A stretch of DNA of 64,000 nt from Vulgatibacter sp035565615. Its GTDB lineage: Bacteria; Myxococcota; Myxococcia; Myxococcales; Vulgatibacteraceae. The notes beneath the pieces were generated by a model that was not told the DNA's origin, made no database searches, and saw only the letters and a list, made by a program, of their open reading frames with translations. The stretch lies in NCBI GenBank assembly GCA_035565615.1, contig DATMSB010000165.1:6358-70357 (forward strand), read 5' to 3'. How positions within the stretch are numbered: the first letter of the stretch is position 1; every line of letters starts with the position of its first letter. Shown piece by piece: positions 26,379 to 35,061 of the stretch. The translations under genes were made by a program, and so were the position numbers.

Positions 26379-27308
26379 ATGGTGGGGTGGAGGGAGCTCG
26401 GGCTGGTTGGCGCGTTCGCGTCGATGGCGGTCTTCGGCGGCGTGGCCTGCGGCGACGACGACGGATCGACCGGGAGGGGGCTGAACGGCACCGGCGGGAT
26501 GGCCGGAAGCGATGCGGGTGGATCGGGCGGCGCGGGCGGCGTGGCGACCGGCGGCACCGGAGCGGGCGGCGTCGGGGCCGGGGGCACGGGCGCGGGCGGC
26601 GTGGCGACCGGCGGCAACGGCACGGGCGGCGGCGCGGGCGGCGACTCCCAGCCGGGAGGAACCGGCGGCGATCCGGTGCCCGAGCCGGGGGAGCTGGTGG
26701 TCGAGAAGGTCTTCTGCCGCGCGGGGGCCGACGCCGTCGACTGCGACGAGATGGATCTGCCCATCTCGGTCCACGTGCGGATCACCGGCGTCGACGAGGC
26801 GGGCGCGGAGCTCGAGGTCTTCCACGGAGAGATCGAGGAGGGGGACGCGCTCCGCGAGCTCGTCCCGCCGGGCGTCTACACGATCGTGGAGGATTGCGAC
26901 GGCCTGCCCGACGGCGTCGCCTGCCGGGATCCCGATCCGAGGGACGTGACGGTGGCCGCCGGAGCAACGGCCGAGGCGAGGCTCCTCCACGACGTCGACG
27001 AGGCGGTGTACGACGGCGGCGGAGGCGTGTGCGAGCCGGTGGTGATCGAGGTCGAGCGCCGCTGCCGCAGCCGCTGGAGCTTGATCTGCGCCTACGCGAG
27101 CGTCGAGGTCTCGATCTCCGGCGACGCGCAGGGCCGCGTCCGCTTCGACAGGCGGAAGACCTCCCACGTCCTACACGTACCATGCGGCCGCTTCGACCTC
27201 GGGGCGTCGACCTCCAGGTCGCTCCACATCTGCCCCGCCGCGACCGCGTCCGACGTGACGAACGGCGCCACCGTGACCTTCCAGGTGTCGGACAGGCGGT
27301 GCGATTGA
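26379..27308 (+). CDS. Gly-rich repeat lipoprotein, function unknown
   Basis: A 309-residue protein. The lipobox ends FGGVAC (Cys24). Residues 35-95 are a low-complexity linker of GTGG/GAGG units (with A, V, T) interrupting Asn and Asp. The C-terminal 200 residues are an unassigned extracellular region with eight or more cysteines, likely disulfide-bonded, including ELVVEKVFC and VEVERRCRSRW. GTGG-repeat lipoproteins are very common in myxobacteria. Start codon uncertain: ATG 26379 places the signal correctly; an ATG at 26289 would add 30 Gly/Pro-rich residues ahead of it. The stop is followed by a strong hairpin. Confidence 0.7.
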   Translation: MVGWRELGLVGAFASMAVFGGVACGDDDGSTGRGLNGTGGMAGSDAGGSGGAGGVATGGTGAGGVGAGGTGAGGVATGGNGTGGGAGGDSQPGGTGGDPVPEPGELVVEKVFCRAGADAVDCDEMDLPISVHVRITGVDEAGAELEVFHGEIEEGDALRELVPPGVYTIVEDCDGLPDGVACRDPDPRDVTVAAGATAEARLLHDVDEAVYDGGGGVCEPVVIEVERRCRSRWSLICAYASVEVSISGDAQGRVRFDRRKTSHVLHVPCGRFDLGASTSRSLHICPAATASDVTNGATVTFQVSDRRCD

Positions 27309-27319
27309 CGGGCGCACCT

Positions 27320-27351
27320 GGCCCGCCGCCACGCTCGGTCGGCGGCGGGCC
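27320..27351 (+). terminator. 11-bp hairpin after the lipoprotein gene
   Basis: GGCCCGCCGCC (27320-27330) pairs perfectly with GGCGGCGGGCC (27341-27351) around a 10-base loop, 12 bases after the stop. No T-run follows. Confidence 0.6.
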
Positions 27352-27718
27352 GCGCCGGCGGGACCGCGTTGCGCGGTGGACGCCGAGAGCCCAGTTTGGG
27401 GGGAGAATCGCCGGCGTCTGGTGCGCGGTTCGGGGAGGAGCGCTTGGAGGGGAGGGACTCGGTCGTCGGCCCGGGCGCGGGCGGGAAGCCCGCGAAGCCC
27501 GGCGAGGCACGCGGGCGGGAGGGCGAGGCACGCGGGCGGGAGGAGGGCCTCACGCCCAGCGAGCAGCCGGTGATGGCGGATGGCCAGCTCGGCGGCGGAA
27601 ACCTGGATCGCGGCCCCGAGCGCGCGAACCCCGAAGGTACGGCCGACACGCAGAACCCCCCGACCGAGAGGTCCTGATCGCCGCCGAGGCTTCGCGGCCT
27701 GCTGCGCGCGAGCCGTCC
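27352..27718. other. Gene-poor stretch with a short tandem repeat
   Basis: About 365 bases with open frames on both strands but no recognised family. A plus-strand frame (27369-27677) codes for Gly/Arg/Pro-rich sequence without a signal or domain; I do not call it. A minus-strand reading with AAIQVSAAELAIRHHRLLAG looks more protein-like but has no start or match that I know. Confidence 0.35.
27501..27542 (+). repeat. 21-base tandem repeat, two copies
   Basis: The unit GGCGAGGCACGCGGGCGGGA plus G occurs twice, at 27501-27521 and 27522-27542, with no mismatches. It lies in the gene-poor stretch and is a multiple of three, so either strand stays open across it. Confidence 0.7.
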
Positions 27719-28006
27719 TCACCTCGCGCCGAAGGTCTTCACGAGCTTGTTGTAGACGCCCATGGTGAGCAGCGGGCCGGGCCAGAGGCCGACGAACCGG
27801 CTGAGCCGCCGGCGCCCCGCCACCTCGAGGATCAGCGACGCGGCCATGGTCCCGAGGGCCACCCCGAGGAAGACCAGCGACGGCATCTTGGCCGACTGCT
27901 GCTCGACGATGCGGGTGAGCCGCGTCTCGCCGTGCTCGGCCCGGAAGACCGGCGCGGTCCGATACACGATCTCGTTCGCGTCGCTCGCCGGGTTCTCGTT
28001 CTCCAT
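27719..28006 (-). CDS. Small membrane protein, function unknown
   Basis: A 95-residue protein. The N-terminal 40 residues are polar (MENENPASDANEIVYRTAP, then a helix ending IVEQQSAKMP). A hydrophobic helix spans residues 42-62 (SLVFLGVALGTMAASLIL), then a basic turn RRRLSRF and a shorter hydrophobic segment with WPGPLLTMGVYNKLV. I recognise this layout from uncharacterised small inner-membrane proteins of Myxococcota; no function is known. ATG 28006 has GGGAGG eight bases upstream. It is divergent from the DUF1990 gene, 43 bases away. Confidence 0.7.
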   Translation of the reverse strand: MENENPASDANEIVYRTAPVFRAEHGETRLTRIVEQQSAKMPSLVFLGVALGTMAASLILEVAGRRRLSRFVGLWPGPLLTMGVYNKLVKTFGAR

Positions 28007-28049
28007 CGGGCACCTCCCCATCGCCCTGAATCTCCCCATCGTCTCCTCG

Positions 28050-28646
28050 ATGGGAAAGAGATCGGCATCGAGGCGCCTGCTCCTCGCCGAGGCGGGGTTC
28101 GGCCCGCTGATCCAGCGCGACTACTGGGGCGTGGTGCGCAACGCGAGGGCCTCCCCCCGGACCGTGATGGCGAACGTGCGCCGGCACTTCCCCGCGTTCT
28201 CGCCGGCGGAGCTGGCCGGCTTCGAGCGCCTCGGCGGCGAGGGCGAGCCGCTCGCCGTCGGGGACGAGCTCCTGGTGCGGATCCACATGGCCGGCGGGTT
28301 CCGGGTCCGCGTCATCCACGCCGACCCGCAGAGCCTCACCCTGTCCACGGAGGAGGGCCATCCGGAGGCGGGGCGGATCACCTTCGGCTGCTACCGGAAC
28401 GAGCGCGGTGACCTGGTCTTTCACATCCGCAGCCGGGCCCGATCGAGCACGGGCCGCTACCGGACGGGCTTCCTGGCGGCGGGCGAGGTCCTGCAGACGA
28501 GCACCTGGACCGATTTCGTGAACCGGGTGGCCGTCGCGTTCGGCGACGGGATCGTCGGCTTCATCCACGCCGAGACCACGCCCTGTGCCGACGAGCCGGA
28601 GCACGTGGCGCGGTCGGAGCCGACCTTCGCCGCGGTCGGGGGCTGA
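28050..28646 (+). CDS. DUF1990-family protein
   Basis: A 198-residue protein. Residues about 12-180 fit DUF1990 (UPF0548), a beta-rich START-like domain: DYWGVVRNARASPRTVMANVRRHF, GDELLVRIHMAGGFRVRVIHAD, SLTLSTEEGHPEAGRITFGC and IRSRARSST. The family is common in actinobacteria and some proteobacteria and has no assigned reaction; a lipid-like ligand is suspected from the fold. The ATG start at 28050 has no clear SD. Two bases separate its stop from the next gene, which also contains DUF1990. Confidence 0.8.
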   Translation: MGKRSASRRLLLAEAGFGPLIQRDYWGVVRNARASPRTVMANVRRHFPAFSPAELAGFERLGGEGEPLAVGDELLVRIHMAGGFRVRVIHADPQSLTLSTEEGHPEAGRITFGCYRNERGDLVFHIRSRARSSTGRYRTGFLAAGEVLQTSTWTDFVNRVAVAFGDGIVGFIHAETTPCADEPEHVARSEPTFAAVGG

Positions 28647-28648
28647 GC

Positions 28649-29845
28649 ATGGCCCGGTGGCGTCACCTGCGGGGCTGGTCCGACGCGGAGCTCGCCGCCT
28701 GCCTGGACGCCGCGGAGGAGCTGCCGCTGAACTTCCGGGACGACCTGCCGCTGGTGCCCGAGCGCGGCTGGAACCGGGTGAGGTCCCGCGCGGTGATCGC
28801 CCGCGAGGCGCCCGGCCCCCCTTCGACGGCGGGGGCGTTCTCGCGGGCGTGGCGGGCGGTAGAGGCATTCGAGCACTCGGATCCCCGGATCGTGGTCGCG
28901 CACTTCCGGCCGTCGGTGCCGCTCGAGCGCCGGCACCTCCTCCTTGAGCTGCGCCCGCTCTCCCTCCGCTTCCTCTGCCCCGCACGCGTGGCGGCGGTGC
29001 GGGCGGAGAGCGACGCGGCGTCCACCAGGCGGGGCTTCACCATCGAGACCCTCGCCGGCCACGTGGAGCGGGGGCGGGAGGAGTTCCTCCTCGAGAAGGA
29101 TCACCGGACGGGCGAGGTGCGCTTCGGCATCGAGGCGGCCTGGCGCGAAGGCGACTTCCCGTCGCTCTGGTCCCGGATCGGCTTCGAGCTGCTCGGGCGG
29201 AGGTACCAGCGGGCGTGGCATCGGCTCGCCCACCTGCGCCTGCGGCAGATCGCCGCAGGGCTGGAGGCGCACGATCCCCTCGCCGGAGTGGGGCTCGCCC
29301 ACGAGGGACGTCAGATGCCCTTCGAGCAGGTGCAGTTCTTCGCGCAGCGCGGCCTGGGGCGGCGCGGGGTCGAAGTGGAGCAGGAGGTGGAGGACATGCG
29401 AAGGGACACGCTCTGGAACGCGGCGGGCCTCGGGGCGCTCTCGGGCGTCCGCAGCCTGGGGCCCCCGGCCCTCCTCGGCGGGCGACTCGGCCGAAGGGCC
29501 GGCTCCCTCCTGTCGGCGCTGGGGGCCGGCGAGATGGTCGCGGACAAGCTCCCGATCCCGCCGCGCACCCGGCCGGCTTCGCTGGTCGCCCGCGCGATCT
29601 CCGGCGCGTTCGCGGGAGGGATGGCGGCCCGGAGGCGCCGGTCGCGGGGGCGCGCCTCGCTGGTCGGCGCGTCGGCGGCGGTGGCCGCGACCTTCCTCTC
29701 GGGGAGGCTGCGGGCCATGGCCGTGCGGCGATCGCGGCTCCTCGGCCATGTCGTCGCGATCGCGGAGGACGCGCTGGTGATCGGGGCGGGCAGGCGCCTC
29801 GCGGCGCGGACGCGGCGCGGGCGGCGGGCCCGCCCGCCCGGATGA
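28649..29845 (+). CDS. DUF1990 domain fused to a DUF4126-like membrane domain
   Basis: A 398-residue protein. Residues 1-190 resemble DUF1990 again, more divergent than the gene before it (AEELPLNFRDDLPLVPERGWNR, SIGFELLGRRYQRAWHRLAH region). A linker follows (RQMPFEQVQFFAQRG). The C-terminal 150 residues resemble DUF4126-type membrane proteins: LGALSGVRSLGPPALLGG, LGAGEMVADKLPIPPRTRPASL, SGAFAGGMAARRR, AIAEDALVIGAGR, with about four short helices. It is translationally coupled to the first DUF1990 gene. I know of no function for this combination. The basic tail (RRGRRARPPG) is probably cytoplasmic. Confidence 0.7.
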   Translation: MARWRHLRGWSDAELAACLDAAEELPLNFRDDLPLVPERGWNRVRSRAVIAREAPGPPSTAGAFSRAWRAVEAFEHSDPRIVVAHFRPSVPLERRHLLLELRPLSLRFLCPARVAAVRAESDAASTRRGFTIETLAGHVERGREEFLLEKDHRTGEVRFGIEAAWREGDFPSLWSRIGFELLGRRYQRAWHRLAHLRLRQIAAGLEAHDPLAGVGLAHEGRQMPFEQVQFFAQRGLGRRGVEVEQEVEDMRRDTLWNAAGLGALSGVRSLGPPALLGGRLGRRAGSLLSALGAGEMVADKLPIPPRTRPASLVARAISGAFAGGMAARRRRSRGRASLVGASAAVAATFLSGRLRAMAVRRSRLLGHVVAIAEDALVIGAGRRLAARTRRGRRARPPG

Positions 29846-29859
29846 TCGCGAGGGGCCGA

Positions 29860-31134
29860 TCAGGCCCGCAGCGAGGCCTCCGCCGCCTGCCGCGGGAGGC
29901 GCCGCGTCCTCGGCACCTGGCGCTCCTCCAGGCTCAGGGGGCGCGCCTCGCGGTCGTGGAAGGCGATGGGTGGGCCGAGGATCTCGGACGCCACCTGGAG
30001 GAAGCGGCGCACGTCGAGGTCCTCGACGAAGTGGATGCCGGGGGCGCCAGCGAGCTGCTCCCAGCCGGCGAGGACGCCCGTCGCCACCTGAAGCTGCGTG
30101 GCGTTCGTCCCGTAGGGCTTCCCCCTCTCGACGTCGGTGTCGAAGCCCATCCACAGCTCTCCGAACCGCCGGCTGCAGAGCAGGACGCCGACCCGATCCT
30201 TGCCCTCGAGCACGGGGCTCGTCGGCGGCACCAGCCGGTGGGTGCGCCACGGCGAGCTCGCGTCCCAGTCCGGGTGGGCGGCGAGGGCGCGCCGCGCCGC
30301 CTCGGGGATCCGGTAGATGAACGCGATCTCCACCCCCGGCAGACGCCAGGCGAGGGTCTTGGTCTCCTCGTGCGGGATGGCCATGCCCTCGATCAACCGA
30401 TCGCCGCAGCGCGCCCGGTAGAAGCGCTCGGTGGGGCGGTGGTGGAGATCGACGACGGCGCCCTGCCTGGCGGCGAAGGCGCGGGGCTCGAAGATCTCCT
30501 CGAGGCAATGCGCCGGGCTCCAGGTCATGGGGAAGACGTCGTCGTCGTAGCGGGCGCCCGGCTCCCGGGTGGTGTCCTCCTCGGTGATCAGGATCGAGTG
30601 GAGGTCGAGGGCCTCGACCGTCGGCTCGACGCCCACCCGCCTGGCGAAGCCCTCGATCGCCGCGAAGACCAGCGCGTTCACGATCCCCGGGTTCGCGCCG
30701 CTCCCCACCAGGTGCCGGCGGTTGGTCAGCTCCGGGCGGTGCGGGGGCTTGAGCCTCGCGATCGCCTTGTCGGTGGGGACCGTCTCGCCTCCGGGCCACT
30801 CCTCGATGCTGGTGCACAGGAAGTTCACGCCGAGATCGTCGCAGAGCTTGGTGGCGTCGATGGTGTCGATCGAGGAGAGGTCGACGATCTGGGTGAGGTC
30901 GTGATCGCGGATGAGCTTCTCCAGCGCCTCGGGGGCCTCCACCGAGATCGGGGGCAGCACCTGCCCGCGGGTGGGGAGGTCGCCCGGGTTCGGAGCGCGA
31001 TCCGCGAGGAAGAGCGCCTCCATCCCGGAGAGGAGGCGAGCGCCGGGCTCGCTGCGCTCGAGGAGGGAGAGGACGGCGCGGCCGACCCCTCCGTTGAATC
31101 CGAGCAGGAGGGCGCGGGTGGGCTTGGTGGTCAC
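29860..31134 (-). CDS. Homospermidine-synthase-like (saccharopine-dehydrogenase-fold) protein
   Basis: A 424-residue protein with an N-terminal Rossmann domain (LLLGFNGGVGRAVLSLLE) and the saccharopine-dehydrogenase-like core shared by bacterial homospermidine synthases: IVDLSSIDTIDATKLCDDLG, FLCTSIEEWPGG, GSGANPGIVNALV, HSILITEEDTT and YGTNATQLQVATGVLAG. NAD-dependent homospermidine formation from putrescine is the best guess, but spermidine or carboxy-polyamine relatives are possible. The GTG start at 31132-31134 has AAAGGA about ten bases upstream. With the deoxyhypusine-synthase-like gene at 19848, the window holds two non-homologous candidates for polyamine aminobutyl transfer. Confidence 0.75.
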   Translation of the reverse strand: MTTKPTRALLLGFNGGVGRAVLSLLERSEPGARLLSGMEALFLADRAPNPGDLPTRGQVLPPISVEAPEALEKLIRDHDLTQIVDLSSIDTIDATKLCDDLGVNFLCTSIEEWPGGETVPTDKAIARLKPPHRPELTNRRHLVGSGANPGIVNALVFAAIEGFARRVGVEPTVEALDLHSILITEEDTTREPGARYDDDVFPMTWSPAHCLEEIFEPRAFAARQGAVVDLHHRPTERFYRARCGDRLIEGMAIPHEETKTLAWRLPGVEIAFIYRIPEAARRALAAHPDWDASSPWRTHRLVPPTSPVLEGKDRVGVLLCSRRFGELWMGFDTDVERGKPYGTNATQLQVATGVLAGWEQLAGAPGIHFVEDLDVRRFLQVASEILGPPIAFHDREARPLSLEERQVPRTRRLPRQAAEASLRA

Positions 31135-31450
31135 GATCGAAGAGTCCTTTCCGCCACTCGGTCGTGGCTGTCACGCCCCGCCGATCCACGCCGCCACGTA
31201 GGTAGGCACGGCCTGGGGACCGGCGAAAGCGGCAAGAGGTCGCGTCGCTCGTACCGCCGCCGGTGGAACGAGCCGAAAGAGGAGACGCCTCGACTCCATC
31301 GGTCATGACAAGGCCAAGACCGGAGCGCGCGTCAAGGGCGGTACGAAACTCGGATGCGGGCGATACAAAAAGGTTTCGCCCAACCCAATTGCCGTATCGC
31401 ACCGAGGAACGCCGTGCAAGGACTTCACGGGTTGGTTAGAACACGGCGCC
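31135..31450. other. Divergent promoter region, no gene seen
   Basis: The region between the homospermidine-synthase-like gene and the ABC exporter. It is locally AT-richer (31330-31440: GATACAAAAAGGTTTC, AACCCAATTGCC) than anything nearby, as expected for promoters of two divergent genes. No palindrome of more than five bases stood out. Confidence 0.4.
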
Positions 31451-33232
31451 TTGAGCGCTCTGCCTCCCTCGCCGACCCTCGGCGGCCAGTTTCGCCGGCA
31501 CGTCCCCGCCTATCTGGCGGGCACGGTGGCGCTCGCCCTCTTCCAGTTCGCGATGAACCGCATCGACTGGCAGGCGAAGGCTGCCGTCGACGCGATCTTC
31601 GGGGAGGACGCCTCCGCCGCCTGGGTCCCCGCGGCGATGATGCTCGGCCTCGCGATCTTCGCGTTCCTGAGCCGCGTGGCGAGCCGGTGGTTCCTCTTCA
31701 ACGCCGGCCGCGACGCCGAGTACGAGCTGCGTGAGAAGCTCCTCGACAAGCTGCACCTGCTCGGGACGAGCTTCTACAGCCGCATGAGCGGTGGCGAGAT
31801 CATGAGCCGCGCCACCAGCGATCTGCAGCAGGTCCGCATGCTGCTGGGCTTCGGCGTGCTCAACCTCGTCAACGTCGCCTTCGCCTCGGCCAGCGCGCTC
31901 CAGGTGATGGGGGCGGTCTCCTGGCGGCTGACCTTCGCCAGCATGGCGACCACGCCGCTCCTCATCCTCGTCTCCCGCACCCTCTCCCGCGGGCTCTACA
32001 CCCGGATGCGCGCGAACCAGGCGGCGCTCGGCAAGCTGACCGAGGTGGTGCAGTCGAACCTCGCCGGGGTGCGAGTGGTGCGCAGCTTCGGCATCGAGGA
32101 TCGCGAGCGCGACCGCTTCGAGGAGGCGAACCGCGCCTACCTGGACGCGAGCCTCTCGCTCGCTCGCCTCCGGGGATCGCTGGGGCCGCTGATGGGCGCG
32201 GTGAGCGCCCTCGGGATCCTCGTCTTCTTCTGGTACGGCGGCTCGCTCCTCCTGAGCGGGGAGCTGACGCCCGGCGCCTTCTTCGCGTTCTGGCTCGCCC
32301 TCGCCCGGATGACCTGGCCGATGCTCGCCCTGGGGTTCTCGCTCTCGGTGGTGCAGCGGGGCCGCGCGGGCTTCGCCCGGGTGAAGGAGATCTTCGACGC
32401 GGTGCCGGAGGTGATCGACGGGAGGGAGCCCGCGCCCGCCGGCATGGAGGGCTCCCTGTCGGTGTCGGGCCTGCGCTTCTCCCACGGCGATCGGGAGGTG
32501 CTGCGCGACGTCTCCTTCGAAGTGCCCGCCGGGCACTCGCTGGCGATCGTGGGGCGCACGGGCTCGGGGAAGTCCACCCTCGCCAAGCTCCTCGCCCGCC
32601 TGCTCGCCACGCCGCCGGGGACGGTGCGCATCGACGGACACGACGTCTGCAGGCTGCCCCTCTCGGCCCTGCGTCGAGCGATCGGCTACGCCCAGCAGGA
32701 CGCCTTCCTCTTCTCGACGACGGTGGCGCGGAACGTGGGCTTCTCCTTCGAGGATCCCGACTCCAGCGAATCGGCGGAGCGGATCCGGCAGGGGGCGGCG
32801 GACGCGCAGGTGCTCGAGGAGGCGCTCGCGCTCCCGGAGCAGCTCGACACCGTGGTGGGCGAGCGCGGCGTGCAGCTCTCCGGCGGGCAGAAGCAGCGCA
32901 TCGCCCTGGCGCGGGCGCTGGTGTGGGAGCCCAGGATCCTCATCCTCGACGATCCCTTGAGCGCGGTGGACGCGAGGACGGAGGCGGCGATCCTCGACGC
33001 GATCGAGCGGCAGGCTCAGCGCCGCACGGTGGTCCTGATCACCCACCGGGTGGCGGCGGCGGCGCGCTGCGACTCGATCCTGGTCCTGGACGAGGGGCGG
33101 GTGGTGGAGCGCGGCACCCACGACACCCTGCTGCGGGCCAAGGGACTCTACGCCGCGTTCGCCGAGGAGCAGCAGCGCCTCAGCGAGCTGGAGGCGTACG
33201 TGCCGCGGGCCGGCGAGGCGGGTGGGGCATGA
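31451..33232 (+). CDS. Heterodimeric ABC exporter subunit with degenerate ATP site (MdlA-like)
   Basis: A 593-residue half-transporter with six membrane helices in residues 1-310 and one nucleotide-binding domain. Walker A is GRTGSGKST (Lys374), the signature LSGGQ at 476-480 is canonical, and Walker B is ILILDDP with Asp501 where the catalytic Glu should be. The H-loop is ITHRV. An Asp in place of Glu is typical of the degenerate half of heterodimeric exporters (TM287/288, BmrCD, MdlAB). Start codon uncertain: TTG 31451 begins just before the first transmembrane region. Its stop overlaps the ATG of the partner gene. Substrate, drug or lipid, unknown. Confidence 0.88.
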   Translation: MSALPPSPTLGGQFRRHVPAYLAGTVALALFQFAMNRIDWQAKAAVDAIFGEDASAAWVPAAMMLGLAIFAFLSRVASRWFLFNAGRDAEYELREKLLDKLHLLGTSFYSRMSGGEIMSRATSDLQQVRMLLGFGVLNLVNVAFASASALQVMGAVSWRLTFASMATTPLLILVSRTLSRGLYTRMRANQAALGKLTEVVQSNLAGVRVVRSFGIEDRERDRFEEANRAYLDASLSLARLRGSLGPLMGAVSALGILVFFWYGGSLLLSGELTPGAFFAFWLALARMTWPMLALGFSLSVVQRGRAGFARVKEIFDAVPEVIDGREPAPAGMEGSLSVSGLRFSHGDREVLRDVSFEVPAGHSLAIVGRTGSGKSTLAKLLARLLATPPGTVRIDGHDVCRLPLSALRRAIGYAQQDAFLFSTTVARNVGFSFEDPDSSESAERIRQGAADAQVLEEALALPEQLDTVVGERGVQLSGGQKQRIALARALVWEPRILILDDPLSAVDARTEAAILDAIERQAQRRTVVLITHRVAAAARCDSILVLDEGRVVERGTHDTLLRAKGLYAAFAEEQQRLSELEAYVPRAGEAGGA

Positions 33233-35061
33233 GCAGGACCAGCCGCGCCGCCGAGAAGCTGCGTGCCTTCCACGAGGAGGGCGCGATGGGGAAGGCCTAC
33301 GACGGCCGGCTCCTGCACCGGCTCTGGCCGTACGTTCGCCCCCACCGCGGGTTTCTCTACGTCTCGCTCGCCGCGCTCATGGCGCAGACCGGCCTGCACC
33401 TCCTGCAGCCGCTCCTCATGGGCCAGGTGGTCGACAGCGCGGCGGCGAAGGACGCGGCGCTCCTGATGCGGGACGGCATGGCGCTGGCGGCGCTGGCGGT
33501 GGTGATCCAGCTCCTCACCTTCCTGCAGACCTACACCATGCAGATCGCCGGCGCCCGGGCGATGGCGGACCTGCGGTCGGGCGTCTTCGGCCTCTACCAG
33601 CGGCTCACCCTGCGCTACTTCGATCGCACCCCGGTGGGGCGGCTGGTGACGCGGGCGACGAACGACGTCGACGCGGTCGGCGAGGTCTTCTCCTCCGGCG
33701 TGCTGAACGCGGTCGGCGACCTCGCCTCCCTCGTCGGCATCGTGGTGATGATGCTGGTGCTGGACTGGCGGCTGTCGCTCATCACCTTCGCCACGCTGCC
33801 CGTGGTGGGCCTGATCGTCGACTTCGTGCGGCGCAGGTCCCGCGCCGCCTACCGGGACATCCGGGCGAAGACGGCCCGGCTCAACGCCTTCCTCGGGGAG
33901 CAGGTGACGGGGATCGCGGTCGTGCAGGCCTTCGCCCGAGAGGCGGCGATGGCGCGGGAGTACCGCGAGATCAACGCCGCCTACCGGGACGCCAACAAGC
34001 GCGCCGTCTACTACGAGGCGGTGCTGGACGCAGCCATCGAGATGGTGAGCACGCTCTGCCTGGCGAGCATCCTCTGGTGGGCGGGCCTCCAGCGGCTGGG
34101 CGCCAACCCGGTGGACTTCGCGCTCGTCGTCACCTTCACCCAGTACGTGCGCCAGTTCTTCCAGCCGGTGAGCCTGCTCTCGAGCCGGTACACCGTGCTG
34201 CAGAGCGCGATGGCCGGCGCCGAGCGGGTCTTCGCGCTGCTGGACGAGGAGGACGTCGTCGCGGCGGACGGCGGCGGCGCCGAGGACCCGGCGGCCGCCC
34301 GCGCCGACGAGGCCGTCGCCTTGGAGGGCGTCACCTTCTCCTACAAGCCGGGCCTGCCGGTGCTGCGCGCCGTGAGCCTCTCGGCGGCGAAGGGGGAGCG
34401 GCTCGCGCTGGTGGGCGCGACCGGCGCCGGGAAGTCCACGGTGGCGAGCCTGCTCCTGCGGCTCTACGAGGCCCAGGAGGGCGAGGTGCGGGTCCTCGGC
34501 CGCGACGTGCGCAGCTACCGGGCCGAGGAGCTGCGCCGACTCTTTTCGGTGGTGCCGCAGGACGTCTTCCTCTTCTCCGGGACGGTGCTGTCGAACATCG
34601 CCATGACCGACCGGATCCCCGACCGCGAAAAGGCGGCGCGCGCCCTGGAGAAGATCGGCGCCCTCGAGCTCTTCCTGCGGCGGGAGGGCGGGCTGGACGC
34701 GCCGGTGGACGAGCGGGGCACGAACTTCAGCGCCGGGGAGTGCCAGCTCCTCGCGTTCGCCCGCGCCGTCTACCGCGACGCGCCCCTGCTGATCCTCGAC
34801 GAGGCGACCGCGAGCATCGACTCCGACACCGAGGCGAGGCTGCAGGTCGCCCTCGACGCGGTGATGGAGGGGCGCACCTCGATCGTCATCGCCCACCGGC
34901 TGTCCACGATCCGCGCCGCGGATCGGATCGCCGTCTTCCACAAGGGGCAAATCGTGGAGGTGGGCCGCCACGAGGAGCTCCTCGCCCGCGACGGTGCCTA
35001 CGCCGCGCTCCACCGGCTGCAGTTCGCGCAGGAGGAGCAGGCCGCCCGCGCGAGCGGCTGA
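33229..35061 (+). CDS. Heterodimeric ABC exporter subunit with the catalytic Glu (MdlB-like)
   Basis: A 610-residue half-transporter. Six membrane helices are preceded by a 35-residue cytoplasmic elbow. Walker A is GATGAGKST (Lys402). The signature motif is FSAGE (500-504) rather than LSGGQ, and Walker B is LLILDEAT with the catalytic Glu525. This complements the first subunit: Glu525 faces the canonical LSGGQ of the partner, while FSAGE faces the partner's Asp501. One active and one degenerate ATP site are therefore predicted. ATGA overlap with the first gene supports 1:1 synthesis. The stop abuts the stop of the convergent antiporter gene within TGATCA. Confidence 0.9.
   Translation: MSRTSRAAEKLRAFHEEGAMGKAYDGRLLHRLWPYVRPHRGFLYVSLAALMAQTGLHLLQPLLMGQVVDSAAAKDAALLMRDGMALAALAVVIQLLTFLQTYTMQIAGARAMADLRSGVFGLYQRLTLRYFDRTPVGRLVTRATNDVDAVGEVFSSGVLNAVGDLASLVGIVVMMLVLDWRLSLITFATLPVVGLIVDFVRRRSRAAYRDIRAKTARLNAFLGEQVTGIAVVQAFAREAAMAREYREINAAYRDANKRAVYYEAVLDAAIEMVSTLCLASILWWAGLQRLGANPVDFALVVTFTQYVRQFFQPVSLLSSRYTVLQSAMAGAERVFALLDEEDVVAADGGGAEDPAAARADEAVALEGVTFSYKPGLPVLRAVSLSAAKGERLALVGATGAGKSTVASLLLRLYEAQEGEVRVLGRDVRSYRAEELRRLFSVVPQDVFLFSGTVLSNIAMTDRIPDREKAARALEKIGALELFLRREGGLDAPVDERGTNFSAGECQLLAFARAVYRDAPLLILDEATASIDSDTEARLQVALDAVMEGRTSIVIAHRLSTIRAADRIAVFHKGQIVEVGRHEELLARDGAYAALHRLQFAQEEQAARASG

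Noticed and set aside
27369..27677. A 102-codon plus-strand frame upstream of the small membrane protein
   Set aside because: Gly/Arg/Pro-rich, contains the 21-base tandem repeat, no signal, no ribosome site, no family resemblance.
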